A DNA stretch of 64,000 bases from JAYREN01 sp963663375. GTDB taxonomy: Bacteria > Acidobacteriota > Holophagae > Holophagales > Holophagaceae. Made by a program: the position numbers and the translations under genes. The notes under the pieces were generated by a model that saw only the letters and a list, made by a program, of their open reading frames with translations, did not search any database and was not told the origin of the DNA. Position 1 is the first letter of the stretch. Each line of letters begins with the position of its first letter. This document shows positions 9,443-18,528 of this stretch, one piece after another. Location of the stretch: assembly GCA_963663375.1 (NCBI GenBank), contig OY760195.1:1116001-1180000 (forward strand). Reading direction: 5' to 3'.

Positions 9443-10747
9443 ATGCTGTTCCTTCCCCCACCCCCTCCCGCCGCTGTCGTGGAAGTGCCCGCCCAGGAAG
9501 CCCTGCCCCTGGACATGGCCGGCGCCCTGTCCCGGGCCAAGGCCGAGAATCCCAGCATCCGCGCCGCCCGCGCCCGGGTCGAGGAACGCCGCGGCCTCAT
9601 CACCGCCACCCGCGCCGACGCCCTGCCCCAGTTCACTCTGGTGGGCGACTTCACCCGGATGCGCGATGTGAGCATGCTCAACAGCAGTCTTGGGGAAAGC
9701 ATCGGCTCCATCTTTCCTGGCCTGAGCGCCAACAGCCTGGTGGCACCCCGCAGCTACTACACCACCCAGGCCACCGCCAGCCAGCCGCTCTTCTACTGGG
9801 GCAAGCTGGGCACCGCCATCGAAGTGGCCAAGATGGGCGAGAAGGAGGCAAGCTTCGGCTACACCACCGCCGAGCTGGAGATCCTCCACGGTGTGGCCAA
9901 GGCCTACCTGGCGGTGCTCTCCACCGGCGCGGAGCTGGAGGTCGTGGAATCCCGGAAGAAGACCGCCGAGCAGTTCCTGGCAGACGTGAAGGCCAAGCTG
10001 GAGGCCCAGAGCGCCACGGAACTCGACCGCCTCCGGGCCGAGAGCGAATTCCTGGCGGTGGTCCCCGAGAGTCTCCAGGCCGAGGCCAACCACAAGCGCG
10101 CCGTGGAAGTCCTCAACGGCCAGCTCGGCCTGGATCCCCGAACGCCCCTGAAGCTCGCGGAACTGGGCCTGCCCACGCCGGATGCCAACCTTGCGGCCAC
10201 CGAGCGCAGCGAGATCGCCCAGCTCAAGCAGCAGGAGGCGATGTACCGCGCCAACGACCGCATCATCAAGAGCGACCTGCGGCCCAAGTTCGACCTGAGC
10301 GCCTCGTACGGCTACCAGACCGCCAAGACCGAGAACCTGTTCAAGGAGCCCTACGACACCTGGAAGGTGAATGTCACCATGCGCTTCCCAGTCTTCGACG
10401 GACTGCGCAGTTCCGGCAAGCGGGCCCAGAACCGCGCCCAGCTGGAACAGGTCCACCAGATGCGCGTGGACAAGGAACGCGCCATCGCCGTAGAAAAAAG
10501 CACCGCCATCCGCGAAATGGAAAAGGCCCTCGCCTTCCATGAGGCCGCCAAGAAGGCCCACGATGCGGGGCTCGAGGCCCTGCGCATGAGCCGCGAATCC
10601 TTCGAGCAGGGCCTCATCACCTCCCTGGATCTCCTTCAGGCCGAACGCACGGAGCGCCAGCTCGAATCCCAGCGCCGCCGCGCCGAGCTGGGCCTCTGGG
10701 CCGCCCGCTTCGAAAACCGCCGGGCCCTTGGCCTTCCCCCGCTCTGA
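9443..10747 (+). CDS. TolC-family outer-membrane efflux protein
   Basis: The 434-residue protein has two OEP repeats, each with the helical tunnel and strand pattern of TolC: PLDMAGALSRAKAENPSIRAA at the start, and a second half from about residue 235 (TERSEIAQLKQQEAMYRAND..., VNVTMRFPVFDGLRSSGKRAQ). AAGGAG lies upstream of the ATG. The N-terminus, MLFLPPPPPAAVVEVPAQ, is short and proline-rich, so a normal signal peptide is not obvious. It is the exit duct of the tripartite pump with the next two genes. A REP-like repeat starts at the base after the stop codon. Confidence 0.93.
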   Translation: MLFLPPPPPAAVVEVPAQEALPLDMAGALSRAKAENPSIRAARARVEERRGLITATRADALPQFTLVGDFTRMRDVSMLNSSLGESIGSIFPGLSANSLVAPRSYYTTQATASQPLFYWGKLGTAIEVAKMGEKEASFGYTTAELEILHGVAKAYLAVLSTGAELEVVESRKKTAEQFLADVKAKLEAQSATELDRLRAESEFLAVVPESLQAEANHKRAVEVLNGQLGLDPRTPLKLAELGLPTPDANLAATERSEIAQLKQQEAMYRANDRIIKSDLRPKFDLSASYGYQTAKTENLFKEPYDTWKVNVTMRFPVFDGLRSSGKRAQNRAQLEQVHQMRVDKERAIAVEKSTAIREMEKALAFHEAAKKAHDAGLEALRMSRESFEQGLITSLDLLQAERTERQLESQRRRAELGLWAARFENRRALGLPPL

Positions 10748-10845
10748 CATGAACGAGGGGGGACCGCCTGCTCGCCCGTGGCTCGCGATGTCCCCCCTCG
10801 TGCTCCCCCACGTGGTTTCCGGGCGAAGCCCGGAAACCACGTCCG
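10748..10845 (+). repeat. REP-like double-hairpin repeat, copy 2
   Basis: Stem 1 is CGAGGGGGGAC (10754-10764) with its complement at 10790-10800. Stem 2 is a perfect 15-bp stem with a GAA loop at 10810-10842 (ACGTGGTTTCCGGGC arm). Compared with copy 1 the stem bases differ but the partners change with them, so pairing is kept. It fills most of the 131-base gap between the outer-membrane factor and adaptor genes of one operon and could act on mRNA stability or attenuation. Confidence 0.9.
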
Positions 10846-10878
10846 ACATGATCCTCACTCCATTCAATAGGTGAATCC

Positions 10879-11994
10879 ATGGACCGCAAGCAACTCTTCC
10901 TCTACGCCGGTGTGCCCGCCCTGATCATCGTGGGCGCCACCGGCTTCCACCGCTACCGCCGGAACGCCGAGCTCAATCGCCAGAAGGCCATCAAGACCGA
11001 GGGCGCCCTCCCTGTCACCCTGGCGACCGTCGAGAACCGGGCCTTCCGGCGTTCCATCACCTTCACGGGGACTCTGCTGGCGGTGAATCGCGCCGAGTTG
11101 CGCGCCGAGGTTTCGGGTCGCGTCACCCGCGTCGGCGTCCATGAAGGCGACCGGGTAAACGCAGGCACGGTGCTCTCCGCCCAGGACGAGGACGATCTGC
11201 TGCTGGGCGTCCAGGCCGCCGAGGCCCAGGTCGCCCAGGCCCAGGCCCAGGCCCAGCAGGCCCGGCGCGACAACGACCGCGCTCAGATGCTGCTGGAAAA
11301 GCGCAGTGTCACCAAGCAGGCCGCCCAGCAGGCCGAGACCTACCTGAACGCCAGCAACGCCGCCGCCCGGGCCGCCGAGAGCAACCTTGGCCTGGCCAAG
11401 TCGCGCTTGAAGAAGGCCCGCATCACGTCGCCTTTCGCGGGCGAAGTGGCCACCCGCACCATCCAGGTCGGCGAGGTGTTGAACCCCGGCCAGACGGCCT
11501 TCGTAGTGGTGGACAACCGCACCCTGGAAATCCTGGCGGATCTGCAGGCCGAGGCCCTGGGCATGGTGAAGGTGGGCATGAAGGCCTCCTTCCGCGTGGC
11601 GGGCTACGAGCAGCCCTTCCAGGCCACCCTCAGCCAGGTGAGCCCTTCCGTTCAGGCCGATGGCCGCACCCTGCGCGTGCGCCTGCTGGTGCCCAACGCC
11701 GACGGAAAACTCAAGAGTGGTCTCTTCGCCGAGGGCGAGATTGTCGCCGACCAGGAAACCCAGCGCCCCGCCCTGCCCTCCCAGGTCATGACGGCCACGG
11801 GCCGGGATGCGGAGGTGTTCATCTTCGAAAACGGTATCGCCCGCCGCAAGAAAGTCGCCGTTGGAATGGACCAGAACGGCTGGCGTCCTGTGGAGGGTCT
11901 GGCCCCCGGCACCCGCGTCATCGCCCAGGGCCGCGATCAGGTGGTGGATGGGGCCCGGGTCCAGGACACCGCAACTTCCGGCAAGGAGAAGTAA
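10879..11994 (+). CDS. RND periplasmic adaptor (membrane fusion) protein
   Basis: The protein has 371 residues and starts at ATG with AGGTG upstream. One N-terminal hydrophobic segment (LFLYAGVPALIIVGATGF) acts as anchor or uncleaved signal; there is no lipobox. The lipoyl halves are visible as VTRVGVHEGDRVNAGTVLSAQ and ARITSPFAGEVATRTIQVGEV, flanking an Ala/Gln-rich coiled hairpin (AEAQVAQAQAQAQQARRDN). The barrel and membrane-proximal domains follow. The stop is three bases before the RND pump start, and the pump's ribosome site lies in the last codons (GGCAAGGAGAAGTAA). It couples the pump to the outer-membrane factor. Confidence 0.95.
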   Translation: MDRKQLFLYAGVPALIIVGATGFHRYRRNAELNRQKAIKTEGALPVTLATVENRAFRRSITFTGTLLAVNRAELRAEVSGRVTRVGVHEGDRVNAGTVLSAQDEDDLLLGVQAAEAQVAQAQAQAQQARRDNDRAQMLLEKRSVTKQAAQQAETYLNASNAAARAAESNLGLAKSRLKKARITSPFAGEVATRTIQVGEVLNPGQTAFVVVDNRTLEILADLQAEALGMVKVGMKASFRVAGYEQPFQATLSQVSPSVQADGRTLRVRLLVPNADGKLKSGLFAEGEIVADQETQRPALPSQVMTATGRDAEVFIFENGIARRKKVAVGMDQNGWRPVEGLAPGTRVIAQGRDQVVDGARVQDTATSGKEK

Positions 11995-11997
11995 TCC

Positions 11998-14900
11998 ATG
12001 TTCCTTTCCGATCTATCCATCAAGCGCCCCGTACTCACCACCTGCGTGATGGCGGCGCTCGTGGTGCTGGGCCTCTTCAGCATGAAGGGCCTGGGCATCG
12101 ATCAGTATCCCAAGACGGATTTCCCCATCGTCACCGTGAGCGTGCCCTACCCCGGCGCCAGTCCCGACGCGGTGGAACAGGACGTGGTCAAGAAGGTCGA
12201 GGAGGCCCTCAACCCCCTCGAGAAGGTGCGCGAGATCAGCTCCACCAGCCAGGACAGCCTGGGCATCGTGGTGGTGGAATTCCAGCTCGAGCGGGATGTG
12301 GACAAGGCCCTGGAAGATGTGCGCTCTAAGCTGGGCCAGATCCGCCAGAAGCTGCCCGAAAGCATCAAGGAACCCATCATCCAGAAGATGGATCCCGCCC
12401 AAACGCCCGTGATGTCCCTGGTGCTGCGCACCCGGGAGGGTCACACCAAACTGGAGGATCGCGAGCTCACCCGCATCGGCGACGAATTTCTCAAGCGCCG
12501 CCTGGAAAACATCCCCGGCGTGGGCAGCGTAACCCTCGTGGGCGAGAGCAAGCGGGAGATCCTGGTCCAGGTGGACCCCGCCAAGCTGGAGGCCCTGGGC
12601 GTAACGCTCCAGCAGGTCATGGGCAGCCTGGGCAACGACACCAAGGCCGTGCCTTCCGGCAATCTGCTTCAGGGCGGCCGCGAAGTGGCCGTGCGTGTGG
12701 ATGCCAAGGCCCGGCAGGTGAAGGATTTCGAGAGCGTGATCGTGGGCAACCAGAAGGGGCGCCCCATCGAGTTGAGGGAGGTCGCCACCGTTGTGGACGG
12801 GATCAAGGAAAAGCGGTCCCTGGCCCGTCTGGATGGAGACAATGCCGTGGCCCTGGATATCCAGCGGCAGGTGGGCGGCAACACGGTGGCCATGGCCGAA
12901 TCCGTGAAGAAGGCCCTGGAAACCCTGAAGCCCGATCTCGATCGGCAGGGCGTCCATGTGGTGATCGCCAAAGACAACAGCCGCTTCATCAATGACGCGG
13001 TGGAGGATGTGGAAGTGTCCATCATCCTGGGCGGCATCCTCACCGTCATCATCGTGTTCTTCTTCCTCAAGAGCTGGCGCAGCACGCTCATCACCAGTCT
13101 CACGCTGCCGGTGTCCGTGATCGGTGCCTTCATCATCATGAAGACCCTGGATTTCACCCTGAACACCATGACCCTGATGGGCCTCTCTCTGGCCATCGGC
13201 ATCCTCATCGATGACGCCATCGTGGTGCGCGAAAACATCACCCGCCACGCAGAAATGGGCAAGGACCACATCACCGCGGCCCGAGAAGGCACCGCCGAAA
13301 TCGGCCCGGCGGTCATCGCCACCACCCTATCGCTCCTGGCCGTGTTCGTGCCCGTGGCCTTCATGGGCGGCATCGTGGGGCGCTTCTTCTACCCCTTCGC
13401 CATGGTCGTGGCCTTCGCCGTGGCCATCTCGCTCTTCGTGAGCTTCACGCTGGATCCCATGCTCAGCGCCGTGTGGCCCGATCCCGAGCACGAGAAGGGT
13501 TTCCAGGAAAGCCATCACGGCCACCGCAAGTTCATCATGAAGGCCGTGGACTGGTTCAATGACCAGCTCGACACATGGGAAAAAGGCTACCGCGTCGCCA
13601 TCAACTGGGCCTTGGATCACAAGAAGGCGGTGATGGGCATCGGCTTCGGCAGCTTCATTCTGGCCATGGGCCTCATCGGTCTCCTGGGCAACGACTTCAT
13701 GCCCGATTTCGACCGCGGCGATCTCCAGGTGAGCTTCAAGACCGAGCCCGGGGCCAGCCTGGAGGCCACTCGAGACACGGTGGAACACATCGAGCAGATC
13801 ATCCGGAAGAACCCCGGGGTGGAGCTGACCTACACCACCATCGGCACGGGGCTCTTCGGCACCATCAACGAAGGCCATATCTACATCAAGCTGAAGGGAG
13901 GTCGGCGCCCTTCCCACACGACGATCCGCCGCGATCTGCGCGAAAAATTCCGCGGCCTTGCGGGGGCCGAAATCGGCATCGGCCCCGTAGCGGATTTCGG
14001 CGATGAGAAACCCTTCAACATCGCCATCCTGAGCCCCGACCGCCGGGCCGTGGAGCAGGCGGAACCCCAGGTGCGGGCGCTGTTCCAGCGCATCACCGGC
14101 GCGGTGGATATCACCAGCAGCCGCGACCTGGGCAAGCCCGAGCTGCGCCTCACCGTGGATCGCAAGCAGGCCTCCGATCTCGGCGTTTCGCCCATGGCCC
14201 TGGCCAGTGTGGTGCGCCCCATGGTGGATGGTCTGGAAGTGGCCAAGTATGAGGACCCCGCTTCGGGCGAACAGTACGATGTCCGGGTGCGCCTTTCCGA
14301 CGAGGCCCGGGCCCGTCCCGCCCAGATCGGCGAGATGAATCTGGTGTCCACCAAGAAGGACAAGGCGGGCAACAACCTGATGGTGAAGGTCGCCAATGTT
14401 GCCCGCTTCGAGGACACGGTGGCGGCCTCCAAGCTCCAGCGCCGTCAGTTGCAGGCCCAGCTCATGCTGTCGGCCAACAAGGATGGCAAGACCCTTCAGG
14501 AGGTCGTGGATGAACTCGGCAAGGGACTGGCCGAACTGAAGCGGAACAAGACGCTGCCGGAAGGCGTGAAGGTGGACTTCGTGGGTCAGGCCCAGCACAA
14601 CAAGGAAACCGCGGGCCACATGGCCACGGCGCTCCTGCTGGCGCTCTTCTTCATCTACTTCGTGCTGGCCAGCCAGTTCGAGAGCTTCAAGCTGCCCATC
14701 ACCATCATGGTGAGCCTGCCCCTTTCCATGGTGGGCATGGTGCTGATGCTGCTGGTGACGGGCGATCCCATGAGCATGATGACTCAGATCGGCCTGATCC
14801 TGCTGATGGGTCTGGTGACGAAGAACGCCATCCTGCTGGTGGATCGCGCGCTGCAGCTCATGCGCGAAGAGGGGCTCTCCCGCCGCGAGGCGCTGATCCA

Positions 14901-15162
14901 GGCGGGCATGACCCGGCTGCGCCCCATCCTCATGACCTCCTTCGCCATGGTGGGCGGCATGCTGCCCCTGTTCCTGGCCCTGGGCGCCGGTGCGGAGATG
15001 CGTGCCCCCATGGCCCGCGCCGTGGTGGGTGGCATCATCACCTCCACCCTGCTGACCCTCATCGTGATCCCCGTCTTCTTCGACCTCTTGGATGAATTTA
15101 CCTGGAAGAAGCTCTGGCACCGGGCCAAGGCCAGATTCCATGCCGCGCGGGAGAACGCATGA
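11998..15162 (+). CDS. RND multidrug efflux permease (AcrB/MexB-like)
   Basis: The 1054-residue length is typical of a single-gene RND pump. It shows TM1 (RPVLTTCVMAALVVLGLFSM), the porter entry motif YPGASPDAVEQDVVKKVEEA, and TM4 with GILIDDAIVVRENI carrying the two conserved aspartates of the proton relay. TM10-12 follow, with GLVTKNAILLVDRALQ. It would export small hydrophobic compounds from inner membrane or periplasm using the proton gradient. It is the last essential piece of the TetR-OMF-MFP-RND operon and overlaps the next gene by ATGA, so the reductase downstream is co-translated. Confidence 0.96.
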   Translation: MFLSDLSIKRPVLTTCVMAALVVLGLFSMKGLGIDQYPKTDFPIVTVSVPYPGASPDAVEQDVVKKVEEALNPLEKVREISSTSQDSLGIVVVEFQLERDVDKALEDVRSKLGQIRQKLPESIKEPIIQKMDPAQTPVMSLVLRTREGHTKLEDRELTRIGDEFLKRRLENIPGVGSVTLVGESKREILVQVDPAKLEALGVTLQQVMGSLGNDTKAVPSGNLLQGGREVAVRVDAKARQVKDFESVIVGNQKGRPIELREVATVVDGIKEKRSLARLDGDNAVALDIQRQVGGNTVAMAESVKKALETLKPDLDRQGVHVVIAKDNSRFINDAVEDVEVSIILGGILTVIIVFFFLKSWRSTLITSLTLPVSVIGAFIIMKTLDFTLNTMTLMGLSLAIGILIDDAIVVRENITRHAEMGKDHITAAREGTAEIGPAVIATTLSLLAVFVPVAFMGGIVGRFFYPFAMVVAFAVAISLFVSFTLDPMLSAVWPDPEHEKGFQESHHGHRKFIMKAVDWFNDQLDTWEKGYRVAINWALDHKKAVMGIGFGSFILAMGLIGLLGNDFMPDFDRGDLQVSFKTEPGASLEATRDTVEHIEQIIRKNPGVELTYTTIGTGLFGTINEGHIYIKLKGGRRPSHTTIRRDLREKFRGLAGAEIGIGPVADFGDEKPFNIAILSPDRRAVEQAEPQVRALFQRITGAVDITSSRDLGKPELRLTVDRKQASDLGVSPMALASVVRPMVDGLEVAKYEDPASGEQYDVRVRLSDEARARPAQIGEMNLVSTKKDKAGNNLMVKVANVARFEDTVAASKLQRRQLQAQLMLSANKDGKTLQEVVDELGKGLAELKRNKTLPEGVKVDFVGQAQHNKETAGHMATALLLALFFIYFVLASQFESFKLPITIMVSLPLSMVGMVLMLLVTGDPMSMMTQIGLILLMGLVTKNAILLVDRALQLMREEGLSRREALIQAGMTRLRPILMTSFAMVGGMLPLFLALGAGAEMRAPMARAVVGGIITSTLLTLIVIPVFFDLLDEFTWKKLWHRAKARFHAARENA

Positions 15163-15743
15163 TGCCGCGCATCCTGGTCATCCTGGGGCACCCCGATGGA
15201 ACGAGTCTCTGCGGAGCCCTCGCCGAAGCCTACGCCAAGGGGGCCCGGGAGGCCGGGGCCGAGGTGGATCTCCTCCGCCTAGGCGACCTGGATTTCGATC
15301 CCGTGCTCCGCAAGGGGTACAAGGAAATCCAGATGCTGGAGCCCGATCTACTGGAGGCCCAGGAGCGGGTCACCTGGGCCCAGCACCTCGTCTTCGTCTA
15401 TCCCACCTGGTGGGGCGGGCCACCGGCCCTGCTGAAGGGCTTCTTCGATCGGGCCTTCATTCCCGGCTTCGCCTTCCGCTCCCGGGCCAAGGGCCCCTTC
15501 TGGGATCGCCTCCTGGCGGGCCGCTCGGGGCGGCTGCTGGTCACGGCGGATTCACCCGCGTTCTACGACTGGTTCGCCAACGGGCTGTCCGCCGTACGGA
15601 TGGTCCGGAAGGCGGTGCTCGCCTTCTGCGGCGTGAAACCCGTAGCCGTACGGAGATTTGCCATCGTGAAGAATGCCAATGCGGAATGTCGTCAGCGCTG
15701 GCTCGCAGAAGCCGAAGCGCTGGGAGGCAAGGATGCGCGATAA
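15159..15743 (+). CDS. Flavodoxin-fold NAD(P)H:quinone oxidoreductase family protein
   Basis: The 194-residue protein belongs to the flavodoxin-2 group (NQO/MdaB/KefF-like): RILVILGHPDGTSLCGALAEA at the start is the FMN/FAD phosphate-binding region, and VFVYPTWWGGPPALLKGFFDR is the family's signature strand-loop. It probably reduces quinones or electrophiles by two electrons. ATG at 15159 overlaps the pump stop codon; a second ATG at 15162 is equally possible, and GGGAG lies upstream of both. Its place in the efflux operon suggests detoxification of the same class of compound, which is inference. Confidence 0.9.
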   Translation: MMPRILVILGHPDGTSLCGALAEAYAKGAREAGAEVDLLRLGDLDFDPVLRKGYKEIQMLEPDLLEAQERVTWAQHLVFVYPTWWGGPPALLKGFFDRAFIPGFAFRSRAKGPFWDRLLAGRSGRLLVTADSPAFYDWFANGLSAVRMVRKAVLAFCGVKPVAVRRFAIVKNANAECRQRWLAEAEALGGKDAR

Positions 15744-15807
15744 GAAGTGCCAAAATCCAACATGATTTCCCGTTTCCCGATTATCGACCAAACTCCGCCA
15801 AAAAGAC

Positions 15808-15960
15808 TTAACCGCGAATTTCGCGAATACGCCCTTGCGGGCCCGCGAATGGGGGCCGCAGGCCCAGGCGGGCCTGGGTTGGGGCATTCGCGCCCATTCG
15901 CGTTCATTCGCGGTTTGAATGCGCTTTTCCCCTTCATGGCTGATTCAGACCGATAATCGG
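15808..15960. repeat. Phrase-type long imperfect hairpin (CGCGAAT theme), copy A
   Basis: The left arm at 15811-15858 repeats CGCGAAT three times, interrupted by GCCCTTGCGGGC. The right arm at 15885-15915 carries the complement ATTCGCG three times. A small inner palindrome (CCCAGGCGGGCCTGGG) forms the tip. The segment 15861-15960 is repeated in direct orientation at 24498-24595 with few changes, including the closing phrase CAGACCGATAATCG. It fills the 293-base gap before the nitroreductase; no gene is seen there. Confidence 0.8.
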
Positions 15961-16036
15961 ATTCCGTTTTCAGCCTTTCCTTCGAGAGAAGATGGCCACC
16001 TATTCACACCGATGAACGCTGATAGAGCAGACCCCT

Positions 16037-16756
16037 ATGACTGAAGCCACTGAAGCCGCCGCCACCTTCCACCGCATCGCGGAGGAGCGCCGCACCATCC
16101 GCGCCTTCCTACCGGATCCCGTGCCCCAGGAGGTGCTGGACCGCTGCCTGGACAGCGCCCTGCGCGCCGCCAGTTCCAGCAATCTCCAGCCCTGGGAATT
16201 CGTGATCATCAAGAATCCGGAAATTCGGGAGCAGGCCAATGCTATCTGTTTCGAGCAGCGCGGCCCTCAGACGGCGCCCCTGCTCATCGCCATCGTCACC
16301 CACCGGGAGACCCAGAAACGCCACAGCCGCTTCATCCTGGACACCCTCAAGGAGCGGGGCATCCTCCGCAAGAGTCAGCAGCAGTATTGGGGCAGGCTGA
16401 TGCCCCTGATCTACGCCCAGGGCCCCTTCGGCATTCTGGGCTGGTTCAAGAAGGCCTCCAGCCGCCTGGTATCGCTCTTCCGCCCCATGCACAACATGCT
16501 GAGCCTGGCGGATCTCCGGGTGATGACCCACAAGTCCACGGCGCTCGCGGCGTCCACCTTCATGCTGGCCCTGCGGGCCGAAGGCTTCGATTCCTGCCCC
16601 ATGGAAGGCTTCGACCCCTGGCGCGCCCGGAAGCTCCTGAAACTCCCCCGGGGTGCCGAGGTGTGCATGTTCCTGGCCGTGGGCAAGCGCGCCGAAAAGG
16701 GCCTCTGGTGGGAGCGCATTCTTGTGCCCCGGGCCTGGACGGTACGGGAGATCTGA
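16037..16756 (+). CDS. Nitroreductase-family flavoprotein
   Basis: The 239-residue protein has the FMN-binding nitroreductase fold. The N-terminus EERRTIRAFLPDPVPQEVLD is followed by LRAASSSNLQPWEFVIIKN, the family's substrate/FMN entrance motif. The C-terminal part has SLADLRVMTHKSTALAAS and FDPWRARKLLKLPRGAEV, where family members bind the flavin phosphate. Expected activity is NAD(P)H-dependent reduction of nitro compounds or quinones. It may be functionally linked to the flavodoxin-fold reductase upstream, but a 293-base repeat-filled gap separates them and it is likely its own transcript. Confidence 0.92.
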   Translation: MTEATEAAATFHRIAEERRTIRAFLPDPVPQEVLDRCLDSALRAASSSNLQPWEFVIIKNPEIREQANAICFEQRGPQTAPLLIAIVTHRETQKRHSRFILDTLKERGILRKSQQQYWGRLMPLIYAQGPFGILGWFKKASSRLVSLFRPMHNMLSLADLRVMTHKSTALAASTFMLALRAEGFDSCPMEGFDPWRARKLLKLPRGAEVCMFLAVGKRAEKGLWWERILVPRAWTVREI

Positions 16757-16800
16757 CCTCCGAAATGGGATCGGAAGCACGAACCCTTAGTGTGGGTATC

Positions 16801-16839
16801 TTGCGGGATTCCAGCGAAACAGGCATGCTGGATCCGCAA
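16801..16839 (+). other. Stable stem-loop downstream of the nitroreductase gene
   Basis: TTGCGGGATTCCAGC (16801-16815) pairs with GCTGGATCCGCAA (16827-16839), 13 pairs with two single-base bulges and an 11-base loop. No U-tract follows, so it is a poor intrinsic terminator. A second weaker stem (AGGGGCC 16894-16900 with 16916-16922) lies between it and rsgA. It could be a Rho-independent-like end, an mRNA-stability element or rsgA leader structure. Confidence 0.5.
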
Positions 16840-16986
16840 AGGTGGTTGGATGTTTAGCGCCATGTGGATGAATCGGGAGTCGGCAGAAGCCTAAGGGGCC
16901 ACAGCCTCTGGCCTCGGCCCCTGCTCCTTCGCCAGGAATGCCCCTTCGTGGGGCTTGAGCGATTTTTCATCCAGGAACACCCCGCC

Positions 16987-18105
16987 ATGACATCCCACAT
17001 CGACCCTTCGATGGGTCTAAATCCCGTCTTCCCTTTTCCTTTCCAAGCCCTCAAACCTTTCGGGTGGACCCCCGCCCTCGCCGACGCGTTTGCGTTCCGC
17101 GCCGCTTCTGGCTGCGAACCCGCCCGTGTCGTGGCCGCCACCCGCGGCATGGCGCTACTCCAGACCGCGACCGGCGAAGTCTGGGGTACCCCCTCCGGCC
17201 GCTTCCGCAAGCACCTCCAAACCGAGGAAGATACCCTCTGTGCCGGAGACTGGGTAGGGGTCCAGCGGGACGCAGAAGGCTCCAGGGCCCTGATCCTCGA
17301 CCTGCTCCCGCGAGGCCCTTCGCTGACCCGTCGAGGGGCCGGTCCCGGCCGCCGTTCCCAACACCTGGCCACCAACCTCGATGTGGTTCTGCTCCTCATG
17401 GGATTGGACCGCAATTTCAATCCCCCCCGCATGGAGCGCCTGTTGGCGCTGGCCTGGGGCAGCGGAGCCCAACCCGTGGTGGTCCTCACCAAAGCCGATC
17501 TCGAGGATAGGTCGACCTCCTTCATCGCGCGGATCGAGGGCATCGCACCCGGGGTTAAGGTGCTGGCGGTTTCATCGATCACCGGCGATGGCCTCGAAAA
17601 CGTTCGGGCCTTCCTGGGTGAAGGCCTCACGGCGGTCATGGTCGGCTCCTCCGGGGTGGGCAAGTCCACGCTGCTCAACGCCCTGGCCGGGCAAGAGCTG
17701 CGGACCACCCGGGAAGTGCGCGCCACGGATGGTCGGGGCCGCCATACGACCTCGCTGCGGGAACTCTTTCTCCTACCCGGAGGCGGCTGCCTGATCGACA
17801 CGCCGGGCATTCGGGAAGTGGGGCTCCTGGCCGAGGGTTCTGATCTCGAGAGTGCCTTCGCCGATATTTCCACCTTCGCAGTCCACTGCCGTTTCCGGGA
17901 CTGTACCCATGGCGCCGAGCCCGGCTGCGCCGTCCAGGCCGCCCTCGCCGAAGGCCACCTGGATGCCCAACGGTACGGCAACTACCTGCGACTCCGCCGG
18001 GAGGTGGCCTACGAGGCCGCTCGCAGCGACGAGCGCCTGTGGCGCGAGCGGGAACAGAAGTGGCGCCGCATCGCCAAGAGCCAGAAACATGTCCAGAAAG
18101 GATGA
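16987..18105 (+). CDS. rsgA: Ribosome small-subunit biogenesis GTPase RsgA
   Basis: RsgA is a circularly permuted GTPase that helps mature the 30S subunit. An N-terminal OB domain is followed by the permuted G motifs: G4 TKAD (VVVLTKADLED) comes before G1 GSSGVGKSTLLNAL, then G3 DTPGIRE. The C-terminal zinc knuckle is CRFRDCTHGAEPGCAV with the usual Cys/His spacing. ATG at 16987 gives 372 residues, normal for the family; ATG at 17011 is an alternative and the frame is open further upstream without family similarity. The protein ends in a basic tail. Its stop is four bases before the RNHCP gene. Confidence 0.96.
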   Translation: MTSHIDPSMGLNPVFPFPFQALKPFGWTPALADAFAFRAASGCEPARVVAATRGMALLQTATGEVWGTPSGRFRKHLQTEEDTLCAGDWVGVQRDAEGSRALILDLLPRGPSLTRRGAGPGRRSQHLATNLDVVLLLMGLDRNFNPPRMERLLALAWGSGAQPVVVLTKADLEDRSTSFIARIEGIAPGVKVLAVSSITGDGLENVRAFLGEGLTAVMVGSSGVGKSTLLNALAGQELRTTREVRATDGRGRHTTSLRELFLLPGGGCLIDTPGIREVGLLAEGSDLESAFADISTFAVHCRFRDCTHGAEPGCAVQAALAEGHLDAQRYGNYLRLRREVAYEAARSDERLWREREQKWRRIAKSQKHVQKG

Positions 18106-18109
18106 ACCC

Positions 18110-18472
18110 ATGTCCAGGAACTCACGTGCCTGGCCGAAGGCGGCTTCCCAGAATCGACCCGGCGAGGCCTTCCTCTGCGCCCAGTGCGGTCTGACCGTGC
18201 CCGGAGAAGCCCAGGGCACGAGCCAGCGGAACCACTGTCCCCATTGCCTCTGCAGCCTTCATGTGGATGTGGCCGTGGGCGACCGACGCAGCCTCTGTGC
18301 CGGAATCATGGATCCCATCAGTCTGTGGGTCCGTCACGGCCAGGAATTGGCGCTGCTTCACCGCTGCCGACGCTGCGGGTTCATCCGCTCCAACCGGATT
18401 GCCGGAGACGATGACCGCCTGGCGCTCCGCGGACTCTCGCAACTCGTCCATGCCGCGGGCGAAGACCTGTGA
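18110..18472 (+). CDS. RNHCP-domain zinc-binding protein
   Basis: The 120-residue protein contains the signature QRNHCPHCLCSLHVDV that names the RNHCP family, with two more Cys pairs (LCAQCGL and HRCRRCGFIRSNR). Together these make zinc-ribbon-like sites. It starts at ATG 18110 with AAGGATG overlapping the rsgA stop codon, so the two are co-translated. The biochemical role of the family is unknown to me. Linkage to RsgA suggests a role in ribosome or RNA handling, which is inference. Confidence 0.88.
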   Translation: MSRNSRAWPKAASQNRPGEAFLCAQCGLTVPGEAQGTSQRNHCPHCLCSLHVDVAVGDRRSLCAGIMDPISLWVRHGQELALLHRCRRCGFIRSNRIAGDDDRLALRGLSQLVHAAGEDL

Positions 18473-18528
18473 ATCCGGGAGCGCCCGGTTCCGTGTCCTC
18501 CCGGGCTTCACCCTCTATCCCACTCGGG

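Noticed and set aside
13327..15141. 604-codon minus-strand open frame opposite the second RND pump
   Set aside because: Same shadow effect; low-complexity His/Gln/Glu translation.
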